From contig RPFO01000976.1 of NCBI GenBank assembly GCA_009746045.1, positions 124,001 to 188,000 of the forward strand: 64,000 nucleotides of DNA, written 5' to 3'. The number at the start of each line of letters is the position of its first letter. Position 1 is the stretch's first letter. The notes beneath the pieces were generated by a model. That model searched no databases and had not been told where the DNA came from. It worked only from the letters and a program-made list of their open reading frames with translations. The position numbers and the translations under genes were made by a program. Source of the stretch: Mesostigma viride. Its lineage: Eukaryota > Streptophyta > Mesostigmatophyceae > Mesostigmatales > Mesostigmataceae. Below, one piece after another: positions 21,658 to 35,936 of this stretch.

Positions 21658-23324
21658 AACGAATCCATGCATCGATGCTCCTACACCAATCAGTTTTCTG
21701 CACCGCCATAGCCTCGAATTTGCATGTACGTAATTATTTCGTCCCAGTGGACCTTAAGCGAGATGACTTGCCTGAACGTGTTCAGACGGGGAGTGTGCCA
21801 GGAAACGGCTCGAAGCTGGGAAAAGCAGGGGGCTCCGCCTGCGGACGGGCCGTACGAAGCCGAAATTTTATGGCTCCCGCTGGCCCCCCCGCCTCGGCGC
21901 CCTCGGCCACTGCCCCTTCGCGCTGCGCGCCCCGCGTGGCGCCGGCGTTCCCGAGGACGCACCCCGCGGGTGTACGCGCCAATCGCCCGCTCAGGCGCCA
22001 AAAAGTCCGGGCCCCGAAGGGGCCCCCAACTTGTCAACTACTATATTACGATCGTGTTGCGCAAGGGAGAAACCCGAACAACCTGACATCGCCGCGGGCG
22101 CCGTACCGTACGGCCTGATCGCACCCCCACGAACGCCTACTATTCCTGAAATCCTGCGGAGCCGCCAGTAACGGCCCGTAACCGTGGGCCTGAACGTCGT
22201 CACACCCGCGTAAGATCGAGTGTCACCAATCCTGAACAGAAACTGACGTCAGCTCAATTCAGCAAAATGCGCGAGAAATTGCGGGGGGCATATACGGCTG
22301 GGGGAAGAGTTTGCGCTGGGGGTTTTCGACCAAAATATCCTAGTTGATTTACTAAGGGTTCAGACTGAACGGGAAATTTCGAGTGTTCAGACTGAACGAA
22401 AATTTAGTTCGAACACAATTCTGAACGGTTTTTTTGTTAAATTTTCGGTTCGGCCTACTTCCCACGCAATTTTCGTGCCAATTTTTGCGAGATGACACAA
22501 CTGAACGTGTTCAGACGTGGAGCGTGGAAAAAAACGGCTCGAAACTGTGAAAAGCAGGGGGCTCCGCATAAAAAACGGCCGTACGAAACATAAATTTTTG
22601 GGCTCCCGCTGGCCCCCCCACCTCCGACCCTGAAGAAAATAAGGACTTGAGGTATTCAGGCTGGGGAAAGTTGGACCGGTCGAACCGTACCAAATTTTAG
22701 TTCGCATGCAGGGCGGGGCGAGCGTCGCGTCGAACGCACCAGGCTGGGCAGTGGCAATGGGTGAAGTGAACGTGAATAACAAAAGCGGCATGGTCGGGGC
22801 AAAAAATTTTAATGAAACAAAGCGACGTGCTGCGGAAGCAACCATAGTTGTTGCTGGATGGCGATGGCGGGCGACGTAGCATGTGAAATCGGGATGGGGA
22901 ATGAGAATTCATGGCTTTCAAAATTTTGTATTGGAAGAGTACGTAGGAAACTTTCTGAGCTGGCGGGGCGTCAACCCCGTGCAACCTGCGTGGGAGAGGT
23001 CCGTGTCGCTATGGCATTTGCTGTATAATAGCCAGCGACCTGGAAATTGAACGTCGTCATCAGATTGTTTTGTTTCAGTGTCGTCATTCTTCAGTTTTAC
23101 GTATTTCACGCCTTGTAAAATCAGTTTTGCTGTTCATGGAAGACGTGGGATGGGGCAAACGAATGTCTGGTGTCACCATAGACAGTTGCGATTGAGCGCT
23201 GGATTGCTTGGCACGGGACGAACGCTGGCGCTGGCAATTTGTGTCAAAGATGTGGTCAATGTATCTGCTTTTATCAAATGTGATTTACGTTTACCGTAAT
23301 CTTATGCAATTTCCTTTTTTCCAG

Positions 23325-23544
23325 ACGAATTTTCTTGGTCGCAGCGTGCACATACCGGACCAAGAGTCTGTCTTCCATTGTCGTATCCGTGGGGTGCGTC
23401 CTCTTCATTCTCCTTGGGAATGTCATCGCCACGTTATCCGTGTTGCTTTCTTCTGGAACAGGCTGGGCAGGGAAAGCCCATGATTGCTCATGGATGATTT
23501 CTCATGCACCAATTTTGGGAGTCGTTGACTGCTGTGCTTCCTGA
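23325..23544 (+). CDS. ORF B copy 3
   Basis: Same sequence as copy 2 over the ORF, part of the 4-kb near-duplicate of units 3-4. Confidence 0.42.
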
Positions 23545-24441
23545 CGTTGATGGTGGTTTTGCGTGTGATAAGCTGCCTTGCTTTGCACGTGAGTTTTCAC
23601 TGGGCTATATGGGTGAAGGTGAGCAACTAGGGGTGTGTCATGCTGTGCTATATTGCTTCCATCCAGCATATCCAAAGTTAGACTTGCTCTAATGGCTGTG
23701 CAATATTTGTGTTGTGCAGATTTTTACTGGGCTGAAGCCAAATTCACGCATGGGTAGACAGTTTGCTGCACGTGAATTTTGACTGGGCTGTACGTGCAGG
23801 TGGGCAACCATGTGTTGTGCCATATTTTTCTACATGGATTCATCATACTTGCTGTCAAACGTAGGCCCCATTCGCTTGCACACTGAATTTTGCTTTGCTG
23901 GCTGTGTAATTTTGATGTCTCATTGTGCAGGCGTGCCCGCTACCTGATCAACCAGGTGTGCTTTGCATTGTGCCAGCGGGGCCATGTTTGTTTCCTTTGC
24001 ACGTGTAGACAGGCAGGCTGGCAGGGGACATGGGGTAGAGGCTTAGGGCGTGGGGTATGTGGAATGGGTCAGGCAGCCAGCCAGCCAGCCAGCCAGCCAG
24101 CAAGGCAGCCACATGCACGAGATGTGATTATTGGCAAGCCAGCCAGCGGGGGCACCACAGGGAGGAGGGCATGGGGACAGGGGGAAGGGGGGAGGGGGCG
24201 GGGGGCAGGGTCCAGGCGGCAGGGGGCAGGGGGAGCCTTTCTGAAGCTATGAGTCACAGGTCATGGGGACTGGGGCATGGGGCAGGCCCTCAGCCACCTG
24301 CACGTGATGTGGTCAGAGGCAAGACACAAGCAAGGGCACAGTGGGCAGGTGGGACGGGGCAGGGGACCTGGGGCACGAGCCATGAAACTTGGGGACATGG
24401 GGCACGAGGCTTGGGGCGTGGGGTATGTGGCATGGGTCAGG

Positions 24442-24640
<199 letters not shown>

Positions 24641-27505
24641 GGCAGCCACATGCACGAGATGTGATTATTGGCAAGCCAGCCAGCGGGGGCACCACAGGGA
24701 GGGGACAGGGGGAAGGGGGAGGGGGCGGGGGGCAGGGTACAGTCGGCAGGGGGCAGGGGGAGCCTTTCTGAAGCTATGAGTCACAGGTCGTGGGGACTGG
24801 GGCATGGGGCAGGCCCTCAGCCACCTGCACGTGATGTGGTCAGAGGCAAGTCACAAGCAGGGGCACAGTGGGCAGGTGGGACGGGGCAGGGGACCTGGGG
24901 CACGAGCCATGAAACTTGGGGCATGGGGAGTGGGGCGTTGGGCAGGCAGGTAGGGGTGGTACACACGCACATGCCCTGCCATGCCCTGCGATCCCGCAAA
25001 AGGGCACCGTGGGGTCTTGTGGGTTGTCACACGTTGTTATGGGGTGCATATTTGCAGGGACATGAAGATGGGTGACCGCGCCGTAACCGAGACGTGTGTG
25101 GTGGCAACATGCCGCCTGGATACCAGCTGGCCTTGCTTCGTTAGCTACATTTATGGCTGCATGTGATGGCGTGCCCTTCCCGTTGTCACAGTGGTCACAG
25201 TGATGGCCTGTGGTTGCCCCATACTGGTGGTGGTTATAAAGAAGTTAGCGAATACAAAACTTTCTTTCTTAAGGTGATTTTGAAGTGGGCATGAGCGATC
25301 GTGCACATGCTAACATTTGATGGCCATTCCATGGTGAAGTTGGGAATTGGATGGGATTGTTTGATAAAGATGCGGTGGTGTGTCTTAAAATGAGCTGTGC
25401 TAATCTCATTATGAAGTGCTCAAGACAACTCATTATAATAAATCAGAGTTGGAACAAACATTGTCTGCATCATGCCCCAACTTGAACTCTACATGAAGTG
25501 TGACACCTATGCTACGTGTGTTGCGGGCTAGCTGTGTCAGCAAACAATTTTAGCTTTTAGCCCTCAAATCGTGTCCAACTCGCGCCTCACAATAAGAGCC
25601 AGTTGCACCTAGCATGGTAATGTCCACAAACTAACCTAAAACAGTTTAGTGTCCATACTGGGACCAAAGCACACTCATATAGGGACTTTGGTCTGGCAGG
25701 CCCCCAGCGGCTTGGCCGGCCAGGGTGGCATATTGTGACCTGGCCTGGCCCCAAGGGCATTCCCAAAAGGGTAGGGAAACATGCCACGAACTACACCCAG
25801 ATGTTGCTGGATGACCTACTCATCCCAGCCATAACTCATAAAAAATGCCTACAATATTTGGAACGAATCCATGCATCGATGCTCCTACACCAATCAGTTT
25901 TCTGCACCGCCATAGCCTCGAATTTGCATGTACGTAATTATTTCGTCCCAGTGGACCTTAAGCGAGATGACTTGCCTGAACGTGTTCAGACGGGGAGTGT
26001 GCCAGGAAACGGCTCGAAGCTGGGAAAAGCAGGGGGCTCCGCCTGCGGACGGGCCGTACGAAGCCGAAATTTTATGGCTCCCGCTGGCCCCCCCGCGTCG
26101 GCGCCCTCGGCCACTGCCCCTTCGCGCTGCGCGCCCCGTGTGGCGCCGGCGTTCCCGAGGACGCACCCCGCGGGTGTACGCGCCAATCGCCCGCTCAGGC
26201 GCCAAAAAGTCCGGGCCCCGAAGGGGCCCCCAACTTGTCAACTACTATATTACGATCGTGTTGCGCAAGGGAGAAACCCGAACATCCTGACATCGCCGCG
26301 GGCGCCGTACCGTACGGCCTGATCGCACCCCCACGACGCCATATCCTGAAATCCTGCGGAGCCGCGAGTAACGGCCCGTAACCGTGGCCTGAACGTCGTC
26401 ACACCCGCTAAGATCGAGTGTCACCATCTGAACAGAAACTGACGTCAGCTCAATTCAGCAAAATGCGCGAGAAATTGCGGGGGCATATACGGCTGGGGGA
26501 AGAGTTTGCGCTGGTTTCGACCAAATATCCTAGTTGATTTACTAAGGGTTCAGACTGAACGGGAAATTTCGAGTGTTCAGACTGAACGAAAATTTAGTTC
26601 GAACACATTCTGAACGGTTTTTTTAATTTTCGGTTCGGCCTACTTCCCACGCAATTTCCGTGCCAATTTTTGCGAGATGACAACTGAACGTGTTCAGACG
26701 GGAGCGTGGAAAAAAACGGCTCGAAACTGTGAAAAGCAGGGGGCTCCGCATAAAAAACGGCCGTACGAAACATAAATTTTGGGCTCCCGCTGGCCCCCCC
26801 ACCTCCGACCCTGAAGAAAATACGGACTTGAAGTATTCAGGCTGGGGAAAGTTGGACCGGTCGAACCGTACCAAATTTTAGTTCGCATGCAGGGCGGGGC
26901 GAGCGTCGCGTCGAACGCACCAGGCTGGGCAGTGGCAATGGGTAAAGTGAACGTGAATAACAAAAGCGGCATGGTCGGGGCAAAAAATTTTAATGAAACA
27001 AAGCGACGTGCTGCGGAAGCAACCATAGTTGTTGCTGGATGGCGATGGCGGGCGACGTAGCATGTGAAATCGGGATGGGGAATGCGAATTCATGGCTTTC
27101 AAAATTTTGTATTGGAAGAGTACGTAGGAAACTTTCTGAGCTGGCGGGGCGTCAACCCCGTGCAACCTGCGTGGGAGAGGTCCGTGTCGCTATGGCATTT
27201 GCTGTATAATAGCCAGCGACCTGGAAATTGAACGTCGTCATCAGATTGTTTTGTTTCAGTGTCGTCATTCTTCAGTTTTACGTATTTCACGCCTTGTAAA
27301 ATCAGTTTTGCTGTTCATGGAAGACGTGGGATGGGGCAAACGAATGTCTGGTGTCACCATAGACAGTTGCGATTGAGCGCTGGATTGCTTGGCACGGGAC
27401 GAACGCTGGCGCTGGCGATTTGTGTCAAAGATGTGGTCAATGTATCTGCTTTTATCTAATGTGATTTACGTTTACCGTAATCTTATGCAATTTCCTTTTT
27501 TCCAG

Positions 27506-27725
27506 ACGAATTTTCTTGGTCGCAGCGTGCACATACCGGACCAAGAGTCTGTCTTCCATTGTCGTATCCGTGGGGTGCGTCCTCTTCATTCTCCTTGGGA
27601 ATGTCATTGCCACGTTATCCGTGTTGCTTTCTTCTGGAACAGGCTGGGCAGGGAAAGCCCATGATTGCTCATGGATGATTTCTCATGCACCAATTTTGGG
27701 AGTCGTTGACTGCTGTGCTTCCTGA
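27506..27725 (+). CDS. ORF B copy 4
   Basis: Same protein as copy 1. ATT retained where copies 2 and 3 have ATC (silent). Confidence 0.42.
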
Positions 27726-28620
27726 CGTTGATGGTGGTTTTGCGTGTGATAAGCTGCCTTGCTTTGCACGTGAGTTTTCACTGGGCTATATGGGTGAAGG
27801 TGAGCAACTAGGGGTGTGTCATGCTGTGCTATATTGCTTCCATCCAGCATATCCAAAGTTAGACTTGCTCTAATGGCTGTGCAATATTTGTGTTGTGCAG
27901 ATTTTTACTGGGCTGAAGCCAAATTCACGCATGGGTAGACAGTTTGCTGCACGTGAATTTTTACTGGGCTGTACGTGCAGGTGGGCAACCATGTGTTGTG
28001 CCATATTTTTCTACATGGATTCATCATACTTGCTGTCAAACGTAGGCCCCATTCGCTTGCACACTGAATTTTGCTTTGCTGGCTGTGTAATTTTGATGTC
28101 TCATTGTGCAGGCGTGCCCGCTACCTGATCAACCAGGTGTGCTTTGCATTGTGCCAGCGGGGCCATGTTTGTTTCCTTTGCACGTGTAGACAGGCAGGCT
28201 GGCAGGGGACATGGGGCAGAGGCTTGGGCGTGGGGTATGTGGCATGGGTCAGGCAGCCAGCCAGCCAGCCAGCCAGCCAGCAAGGCAGCCACATGCACGA
28301 GATGTGATTATTGGCAAGCCAGCCAGCGGGGGCACCACAGGGAGGAGGGCATGGGGACAGGGGGAAGGGGGAGGGGGCGGGGGGCAGGGTCCAGGCGGCA
28401 GGGGGCAGGGGGAGCCTTTCTGAAGCTATGAGTCACAGGTCATGGGGACTGGGGCATGGGGCAGGCCCTCAGCCACCTGCACGTGATGTGGTCAGAGGCA
28501 AGACACAAGCAAGGGCACAGTGGGCAGGTGGGACGGGGCAGGGGACCTGGGGCACGAGCCATGAAACTTGGGGACATGGGGCACGAGGCTTGGGGCGTGG
28601 GGTATGTGGCATGGGTCAGG

Positions 28621-28742
<122 letters not shown>

Positions 28743-31634
28743 GGCAGCCACATGCACGAGATGTGATTATTGGCAAGCCAGCCAGCGGGGGCACCACAGG
28801 GAGGGGACAGGGGGAAGGGGGAGGGGGCGGGGGCAGGGTCCAGGCGGCAGGGGGCAGGGGGAGCCTTTCTGAAGCTATGAGTCACAGGTCGTGGGGACTG
28901 GGGCATGGGGCAGGCCCTCAGCCACCTGCACGTGATGTGGTCAGAGGCAAGTCACAAGCAGGGGCACAGTGGGCAGGTGGGACGGGGCAGGGGACCTGGG
29001 GCACGAGCCATGAAACTTGGGGCATGGGGAGTGGGGCGTTGGGCAGGCAGGTAGGGGTGGTACACACGCACATGCCCTGCCATGCCCTGCGATCCCGCAA
29101 AAGGGCACCGTGGGGTCTTGTGGGTTGTCACACGTTGTTATGGGGTGCATATTTGCAGGGACATGAAGATGGGTGACCGCGCCGTAACCGAGACGTGTGT
29201 GGTGGCAACATGCCGCCTGGATACCAGCTGGCCTTGCTTCGTTAGCTACATTTATGGCTGCATGTGATGGCGTGCCCTTCCGTTGTCACAGTGGTCACAG
29301 TGATGGCCTGTGGTTGCCCCATACTGGTGGTGGTTATAAAGAAGTTAGCGAATACAAAACTTTCTTTCTTAAGGTGATTTTGAAGTGGGCATGAGCGATC
29401 GTGCACATGCTAACATTTGATGGCCATTCCATGGTGAAGTTGGGAATTGGATGGGATTGTTTGATAAAGATGCGGTGGTGTGTCTTAAAATGAGCTGTGC
29501 TAATCTCATTATGAAGTGCTCAAGACAACTCATTATAATAAATCAGAGTTGGAACAAACATTGTCTGCATCATGCCCCAACTTGAACACTACATGAAGTG
29601 TGACACCTATGCTACGTGTGTTGCGGGCTAGCTGTGTCAGCAAACAATTTTAGCTTTTAGCCCTCAAATCGTGTCCAACTCGCGCCTAACAATAGGAGCC
29701 AGTTGCACCTAGCATGGTAATGTCCACAAACTAACCTAAAACAGTTTAGTGTCCATACTGGGACCAAAGCACACTCATATAGGGACTTTGGTCTGGCAGG
29801 CCCCCAGCGGCTTGGCCGGCCAGGGTGGCATATTGTGACCTGGCCTGGCCCCAAGGGCATTCCCAAAAGGGTAGGGAAACATGCCACGAACTACACCCAG
29901 ATGTTGCTGGATGACCTACTCATCCCAGCCATAACTCATAAAAAATGCCTACAATATTTGGAACGAATCCATGCATCGATGCTCCTACACCAATCAGTTT
30001 TCTGCACCGCCATAGCCTCGAATTTGCATGTACGTAATTATTTCGTCCCAGTGGACCTTTAGCGAGATGACTTGCCTGAACGTGTTCAGACGGGGAGTGT
30101 GCCAGGAAACGGCTCGAAGCTGGGAAAAGCAGGGGGCTCCGCCTGCGGACGGGCCGTACGAAGCCGAAATTTTATGGCTCCCGCTGGCCCCCCGCGTCGG
30201 CGCCCTCGGCCACTGCCCCTTCGCGCTGCGCGCCCCGTGGCGCCGGCGTTCCCGAGGACGCACCCCGCGGGTGTACGCGCCAATCGCCCGCTCAGGCGCC
30301 AAAAAGTCCGGGCCCCGAAGGGGCCCCCAACTTGTCAACTACTTAACTACGATCGTGTTGCGCAGGGAGAAACCCGAACATCCTGACATCGCCGCGGGCG
30401 CCGTACCGTACGGCCTGATCGAACCCCCACGACCGAGGGCAAATCCTGAAATCCTGCGGACCCGCGAGTAACGGCCCGTAACCGCCGGCCTGAACACCGT
30501 CACACCCTCCTAAGATCGAGTCTCACATGTTCTGAACGGAAAATGACGTCAGCTCAATTCAGCAAAATGCGCGAGAAATTGCGGGGGCATATACGGCAGG
30601 GTCAAATAGTTTGTTCCGAAGCAACTCTATCCAAACATCGTAGTCGATTTACTAAGGGTTCAGACTGAACGGTAAGTTTCGAGTGTTCAGACTGAACGGG
30701 AAATTTAGTTCGAACACTATTCTGAACGGTTTTTGGTTCAATTTTCGGTTCGGCCTACTTCCCACGCAATTTCCGTGCCAATTTTTGCGAGATGACTGAA
30801 CTGAACGTGTTCAGACGGGGAGCATGGGAAAAAACGGCTCGAAACTGTGAAAAGCAGGGGGCTCAGCCCGCCTAACGGCCGTACGAAACTGAAATTTTCG
30901 GGCTCCCTCTGGCCCCCCCGCCTGGACCCTGAAAGAAATACGGACTTGAAGTGTTCAGGCTGAACGGGGAAAGTTGGACCGGTCGAACCGTACCAAATTT
31001 TAGTTCGCATGCAGGGCGGGGCGAGCGTCGCGTCGAACGCACCAGGCTGGGCAGTGGCAATGGGTAAAGTGAACGTGAATAACAAAAGCGGCATGGTCGG
31101 GGCAAAAAATTTTAATGAAACAAAGCGACGTGCTGCGGAAGCAACCATAGTTGTTGCTGGCTGGCGATGGCGGGCGACGTAGCATGTGAAATTGGGATGG
31201 GGAATGCGAATTCCTGGCTTTTATACATCAAAAGTTTGTATTGGAAGAGTACGTAGGAAACTTTCTGAGCTGGCGGGGCGTCAACCCCGTGCAACCTGCG
31301 TGGGAGAGGTCCGTGTCGCTATGGCATTTGCTGTATAATAGCCAGCGACCTGGAAATTGAACGTCGTCATCAGATTGTTTTGTTTCAGTGTCGTCATTTT
31401 TCAGTTTTACGTATTTCACGCCTTGTAAAATCAGTTTTGCTGTTCATGGAAGACGTGGGATGGGGCAAACGAATGTCTGGTGTCACCATAGACAGTTGCG
31501 ATTGAGCGCTGGATTGCTTGGCACGGGACGAACGCTGGCGATGGCGATTTGTGTCAAAGATGTGGTCAATGTATCTGCTTTTATCTAATGTGATTTACGT
31601 TTACCGTCATCTTATGCAATTTCCCTTTTTCCAG

Positions 31635-31854
31635 ACGAATTTTCTTGGTCGCAGCGTGCACATACCGGACGAAGAGTCTGTCTTCCATTGTCGTATCCGT
31701 GGGGTGCGTCCTCTTCATTCTCCTTGGGAATGTCATTGCCACGTTATCCGTGTTGCTTTCTTCTGGAACAGGCTGGGCAGGGAAAGCCCATGATTGCTCA
31801 TGGATGATTTCTCATGCACCGATTTTGGGAGTCGTTGACTGCTGTGCTTCCTGA
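31635..31854 (+). CDS. ORF B copy 5
   Basis: Two further silent changes relative to copy 4 (ACG for ACC; CCG for CCA). The downstream exon-like frame changes Glu to Gly in the same copy, so constraint appears limited to this frame. Confidence 0.42.
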
Positions 31855-32754
31855 CGTTGATGGTGGTTTTGCGTGTGATAAGCTGCCTTGCTTTGCACGT
31901 GGGTTTTCACTGGGCTATATGGGTGAAGGTGAGCAACTAGGGGTGTGTCATGCTGTGCTATATTGCTTCCATCCAGCATATCCAAAGTTAGACTTGCTCT
32001 AATGGCTGTGCAATATTTGTGTTGTGCAGATTTTTACTGGGCTGAAGCCAAATTCACGCATGGGTAGACAGTTTGCTGCACGTGAATTTTTACTGGGCTG
32101 TACGTGCAGGTGGGCAACCATGTGTTGTGCCATATTTTTCTACATGGATTCATCATACTTGCTGTCAAACGTAGGCCCCATTGGCTTGCACACTGAATTT
32201 TGCTTTGCTGACTGTGTAATTTTGATGTCTCATTCTGCAGGCGTGCCCGCTACCTGATCAACCAGGTGTGCTTTGCATTGTGCCAGCGGGGCCATGTTTG
32301 TTTCCTTTGCACGTGTAGACAGGCAGGCTGGCAGGGGACATGGGGCACGAGGCTTGGGGTTTGGGGTATGTGGCATGGGTCAGGCAGCCAGCCAGCCAGC
32401 CAGCCCGCCAGCCAGCCAGCCAGCAAGGCAGCCACATGCACGAGATGTGATTATTGGCAAGCCAGCCAGCGGGGGCACCACAGAGGAGGGTATGGGGACA
32501 GGGGGAAGGGGGAGGGGGCGGGGGGCAGGGTCCAGGCGGCAGGGGGCAGGGGGAGCCTTTCTGAAGCTATGAGTCACAGGTCATGGGGACTGGGGCATGG
32601 GGCAGGCCCTCAGCCACCTGCACGTGATGTGGTCAGAGGCAAGACACAAGCAAGGGCACAGTGGGCAGGTGGGACGGGGCAGGGGACCTGGGGCACGAGC
32701 CATGAAACTTGGGACATGGGGCACGAGGCTTGGGGCGTGGGGTATGTGGCATGG

Positions 32755-32906
<152 letters not shown>

Positions 32907-34135
32907 GGCAGCCACATGCACGAGATGTGATTATTGGCAAGCCAGCCAGCGGGGGCACCACAGGGAGGAGGGCATGGGGACAGGGGGAAGGGGGAGGGGG
33001 CGGGGGCAGGGTCCAGGCGGCAGGGGGCAGGGGGAGCCTTTCTGAAGCTTTGAGTCACAGGTCGTGGGGACTGGGGCATGGGGCAGGCCCTCAGCCACCT
33101 GCACGTGATGTGGTCAGAGGCAAGTCCGAAGCAACTCTTGCGAAACATCGTAGTACATTTACTAAGGGTTCAGACTGAACGGCAAATTTTGAGTGCTCAG
33201 ACTGAACAAAAATTAAGTTCGAACACAAGTCTGAACGTTTTTTTTGTTGAATTTTCGGTTCTGCCTACTTCCCACGCAATTTTCGCGAGTTGACTGACCT
33301 GAACGTGTTCAGAAGGGGAGCGTGCAAAAAAAACGGCTCGAAACTGTGAAAAGCAGGGGGCTCCGCCCCCGAAACGGCCGTACGAAACCGAAAATTTTGG
33401 GCTCCCGCTGGCCCCCCCCGCCTCGGACCCTGACAAAAATACGGACTTGAAGTGTTCAGGTCGAACGGGGAAAGTTGGACCGGTCGAACCGTACCAAATT
33501 TTAGTTCGCGTGCAGGGCGGGGCGAGCGTCGCGTCGAACGCACCAGGCTGGGCAGTGGCAATGGGTAAAGTGAACGTGAATAATAAAAGCGGCATGGTCG
33601 GGGCAAAAAATGTTAATGAAACAAAGCAACGTGCTGCGGAAGCAATCATAGTTGTTGCTGGCTGGCAATGGCGGGCGACGTAGCATGTAAAATCGGGATG
33701 GGGAATGCGAATTCCTGGCTTTTATACTTCAACAATTTGTATTGGAAGAGTACGTAGGAAACTTTCTGAGCTGGCGGGGCGTCAACCCCGTGCTACCTGC
33801 GTGGGAGAGGTCCGTGTCGCTATGGCATTTGCTGTACAATAGCCAGCGACCTGGAAATTGAACGTCGTCATCAGATTGTTTTGTTTCATTGTCGTCATTC
33901 TTCAGTTTTACGTATTTCACGCCTAGTAAAATCAGTTTTGCTGTTCATGGAAGACGTGGGATGGGGCAAACGAATGTCTGGTGTCACCATAGACAATGGC
34001 GATTGAGCGCTGGATTGCTTGGCACGGGACGAACGCTGGCGATGGCGATTTGTGTCAAAGATGTGGTCAATGTATCTGCTTTTATCTAATGTGATTTACG
34101 TTTACCGTCATCTTATGCAATTTCCCTTTTTCCAG

Positions 34136-34355
34136 ACGAATTTTCTTGGTCGCAGCGTGCACCTACCGGACCAAGAGTCTGTCTTCCATTGTCGTATCCG
34201 TGGGGTGCGTCCTCTTCATTCTCCTTGGGAATGTCATTGCCACGTTATCCGTGTTGCTTTCTTCTGGAACAGACTGGGCAGGGAAAGCCCATGATTGCTC
34301 ATGGATGATTGCTCATGCACCAATTTTGGGAGTCGTTGACTGCTGTGCTGCCTGA
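34136..34355 (+). CDS. ORF B copy 6 (most diverged)
   Basis: Three residue changes in the C-terminal third (Gly to Asp, Ser to Ala, final Ser to Ala) plus silent ACC for ACG. The predicted membrane helix is unchanged. This may be a relaxed or pseudogenised copy. Confidence 0.35.
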
Positions 34356-34912
34356 CGTTGATGTTGGTTTTGCGTGTGATAAGCTGCCTTGCTTTGCACG
34401 TGAGTTTTCACTGGGCTATATGGGTGAAGGTGAGCGTCCACGGGGTGTGTCATGCTGTGCTATATTGCTTCCATCCAGCATATCCAAAGTTAGCCCAAGT
34501 GGCTTGAACAGTGAACATTTTGCTTTGCTCTAATGGCTGTGCAATATTTGTGTTGTGCAGATTTTTACTGGGCTGAAGCCAAATTCACGCATAGGTAGAC
34601 AGTTTGCTGCACGTGAATTTTTACTGGGCTGTACGTGCAGGTGGGCAACCATGCGTTGTGCCATTTTTCTACATGGATTCATCATAGTTGCTGTCAAACG
34701 TAGGCCCCATTGGCTTGCACACTGAATTTTGCTTTGCTGGCTGTGTAATTTTGATGTCTCATTCTGCAGGCGTGCCCGCTACCTGATCAACCAGGTGTGC
34801 TTTGCATTGTGCCAGCGGGGCCATGTTTGTTTCCTTTGCATGTGTAGGCAGGCAGACTGGCAGGGGACATGGGGCATGAGGCTTGGGTTGTGGGGTATGT
34901 TGCATGGGTCAG

Positions 34913-35055
<143 letters not shown>

Positions 35056-35390
35056 GGCAGCCACATGCACGAGATGTGATTATTGGCAAGCCAGCCAGCG
35101 GGGGCACCACAGGGAGGAGGGCATGGGGACAGGGGAAGGGGGAGGGGGCGGGGGCAGGGTCCAGGCGGCAGGGGGCAGGGGGAGCCTCTCTGAAGCTATG
35201 AGTCACAGGTCGTGGGGACTGGGGCATGGGGCAGGCCCTCAGCCACCTGCACGTGATGTGGTCAGAGGCAAGACACAAGCAAAGGCACAGTGGGCAGGTG
35301 GGACGGGTCAGGGGACCTGGGGCACGAGCCATGAAACTTGGGGACATGGGGCACGAGGCTTGGGGCGTGGGGTATGTGGCATGGGTCAGG

Positions 35391-35936
<546 letters not shown>

